A DNA stretch of 10,988 bases from assembly GCA_019137255.1 (NCBI GenBank), contig WPDH01000317.1, forward strand, positions 1-10,988, in the 5' to 3' direction. The first letter of the stretch is position 1. Each line of letters begins with the position of its first letter. The stretch comes from Corinectria fuckeliana (Eukaryota > Ascomycota > Sordariomycetes > Hypocreales > Nectriaceae). The position numbers were made by a program, and so were the translations under genes. Under the pieces are notes generated by a model that had not been told where the DNA came from, did no database searches, and worked only from the letters and a program-made list of their open reading frames with translations. Shown piece by piece: positions 9,560 through 10,988 of this stretch.

Positions 9560-10303
9560 TTTATTTATATTTATTTATTTATATTTTATAAACTTAAAAA
9601 GTAAATAGTACTTTTATTTTATATAAATATAAGAAAAACTATAAAATTAAATAAAAACTTATATTTTTTATATAATAAGCTTAAGTTAAGCTTCTTATAC
9701 TATTACTATATATAAGTAAATAGTTATTTTATTAAAACTAGAGTTATTTTATTTTTTAAAAAGCTAGAAAAATTTAAAAAGAGGGAAAATAAGAAAATAA
9801 GAGAAAGAAAAAAGAAAAAAAAAAGAGAGAAAAAGAAAAAAAGGTAAAAAAGAGAGAAATAGTTAGCTAATATTAAGCACTTAATTTACTATAATAGTAA
9901 AACAGTTAAGTATTAAGATTATACTAGCTAAGTATATTTAAGTTACTTTATAGTTATAACTAAAAGCTTAAAATTTTAAGTAAGTAAAACTAGCTATTAG
10001 TAAGTTAGCTAATAGTATAATTATTAATAGCTAAAAGCTAGTATAAACTTAACACTTAATAGCTATTAGTAGCTATTAATAGTTATATAAATCTTTATTA
10101 TTTATTATTTAGTCTCTTTTTTTAGATTATAATATCTTTTTTTTTCTTTTCTTTTTAATACTTTTATAAGTAGCTTTCTTTTTAGGCTTTTTATTAGGCT
10201 TATATTAGCTTTAAGTTTTAAATATATTACTAATATATATTCTTTTTAAGATTTATTAATATATTTATTTTTTAGCTATTAATATTATAGCTTTATTATA
10301 GTC
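9560..10303. repeat. dispersed repeat, copy B (most mutated, full unit of the tandem pair)
   Basis: Copy B carries the landmarks of copy A in the same order and adds about 220 bases (10083-10303) that A lacks but C shares. Matching landmarks in B and C are offset by 744 bp near the start (for example TACTATTACTATATATAAG at 9698 and 10442) and by 722 bp near the end, so small insertions or deletions separate them. Copy B has lost the most C and G: the AGCAGCTGTT tail seen in A reads TAGCTATTAG and TAATAG here. This is consistent with heavier RIP. No open reading frame survives. Confidence 0.85.
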
Positions 10304-10988
10304 TTATTATTTATTTATTTATTTATACTTTATAAACTTAAAAGGTAAATAGTGCTTTTATTTTATATAAATATAGAAAAAACTATAAAATTAGATAAAA
10401 ACTTATATCTTTTATATAGTAGACCTAGGTTAGGCTTTTTATACTATTACTATATATAAGTAAATAGTTCTTTTGCTAAAACTAGAGTTATCTTATTTTC
10501 TAGAGGGCTAGAAAAAAATTAAAAAGAGAGAAAAAGAAAAAAAAAAGTAAAAAAGAGAGAAATAATTAACTAAATATTAAGCACCTAGTCTGCTATAAGA
10601 GTAAAATAGTTAAGTGTTAAAATTATACTAGCTAAGTATATCTAAGTTGCTTTATAGTTATAGTTAAGAGCTTAGAATTTTAAGTAGGTAAAACTAGCTA
10701 CTAGTAGGTTAGCTAGCTATTAATAAGTTAGCTAGTAGTATAGTTATTAGTAGCTAAAAGCTAGTATAAACCTAACACTTAATAGCTGTTAGCAGCTATT
10801 AGCAGCTATATAGATCTTTATTATTATTTATTATTTAGTCTTTTAGATTATAATATCTTTCTTTTTTTCTTCTCTTTTTAATATTTTTATAAGTAGCTTT
10901 TTTTTAGGCTTTTTATTAGGCTTATATTAGCTTTAGGTTTTAAATATATTACTAATATATATTCTTTTTAGGATTTATTAATATATTT
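10304..10988. repeat. dispersed repeat, copy C (tandem to B, runs off the window)
   Basis: Copy C begins right after copy B with the same TTTA run and TATACTTTATAAACTT, and follows it through the purine tract (about 10513-10552), the AGCT-rich part and the shared tail to the window end. It is intermediate in mutation: it keeps GACCTAGGTTAGGC and a partial AGCAGCT tail, between A and B. The unit is at least 685 bases long here and its right end is not seen. The tandem order suggests a satellite-like array or neighbouring copies of one element. Confidence 0.85.

Overview
This looks like nuclear DNA of a filamentous ascomycete (Pezizomycotina). Three things point there: short introns of 47-187 nt with GTRNGT-like donors and CTAAC/CTGAC branch sites, a Zn(II)2Cys6 transcription factor of a type found only in fungi, and extremely AT-rich flanks with the signature of repeat-induced point mutation (RIP). 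The species cannot be read from the sequence. Composition is strongly two-part: a GC-balanced gene island at about 1000-5540 sits between AT-rich, repeat-derived blocks at 1-~1000 and ~5627-10988.

The island holds two divergently transcribed genes. On the minus strand, a five-exon gene (3724 down to 1299; 689 aa after splicing) encodes a Zn2Cys6 regulator with a fungal-specific middle homology region. On the plus strand, a three-exon gene (4443 to 5626; 355 aa) encodes an Fe(II)/2-oxoglutarate dioxygenase of the phytanoyl-CoA dioxygenase (PhyH) family. Both models come from splice sites that join with matching phase; neither gene shows an internal stop or a frameshift. The 718-bp interval between the start codons acts as a shared promoter. 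It contains an inverted pair of CCAAT boxes, a pair of 17-bp direct repeats and a TATA-like site. A reasonable inference is that the regulator controls the dioxygenase, and possibly itself. The substrate is unknown.

The left flank contains a perfect (TTA)58 microsatellite and otherwise stop-riddled AT-rich sequence. The right flank has three copies of one dispersed repeat: A at 5808-6332, B at 9560-10303 and C at 10304-10988. B and C are direct tandem neighbours with a 744-bp offset, and C runs off the window. A short fragment (D) lies at 9208-9262. Copy differences are mostly C/T and G/A transitions, in a graded series from A (least changed) through C to B (most changed), as RIP would produce. 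The block between A and D (6351-9194) has no gene I can support. Two 2-base N gaps lie there, one flanked by a duplicated 28-mer that looks like an assembly seam.

I do not see a clearly new multi-gene system. The most useful leads are the isolated regulator-dioxygenase pair inside RIP-mutated DNA, the AT-rich boundary falling within the last dioxygenase exon, an in-frame 69-nt intron in that gene, and the uncharacterised tandem repeat.
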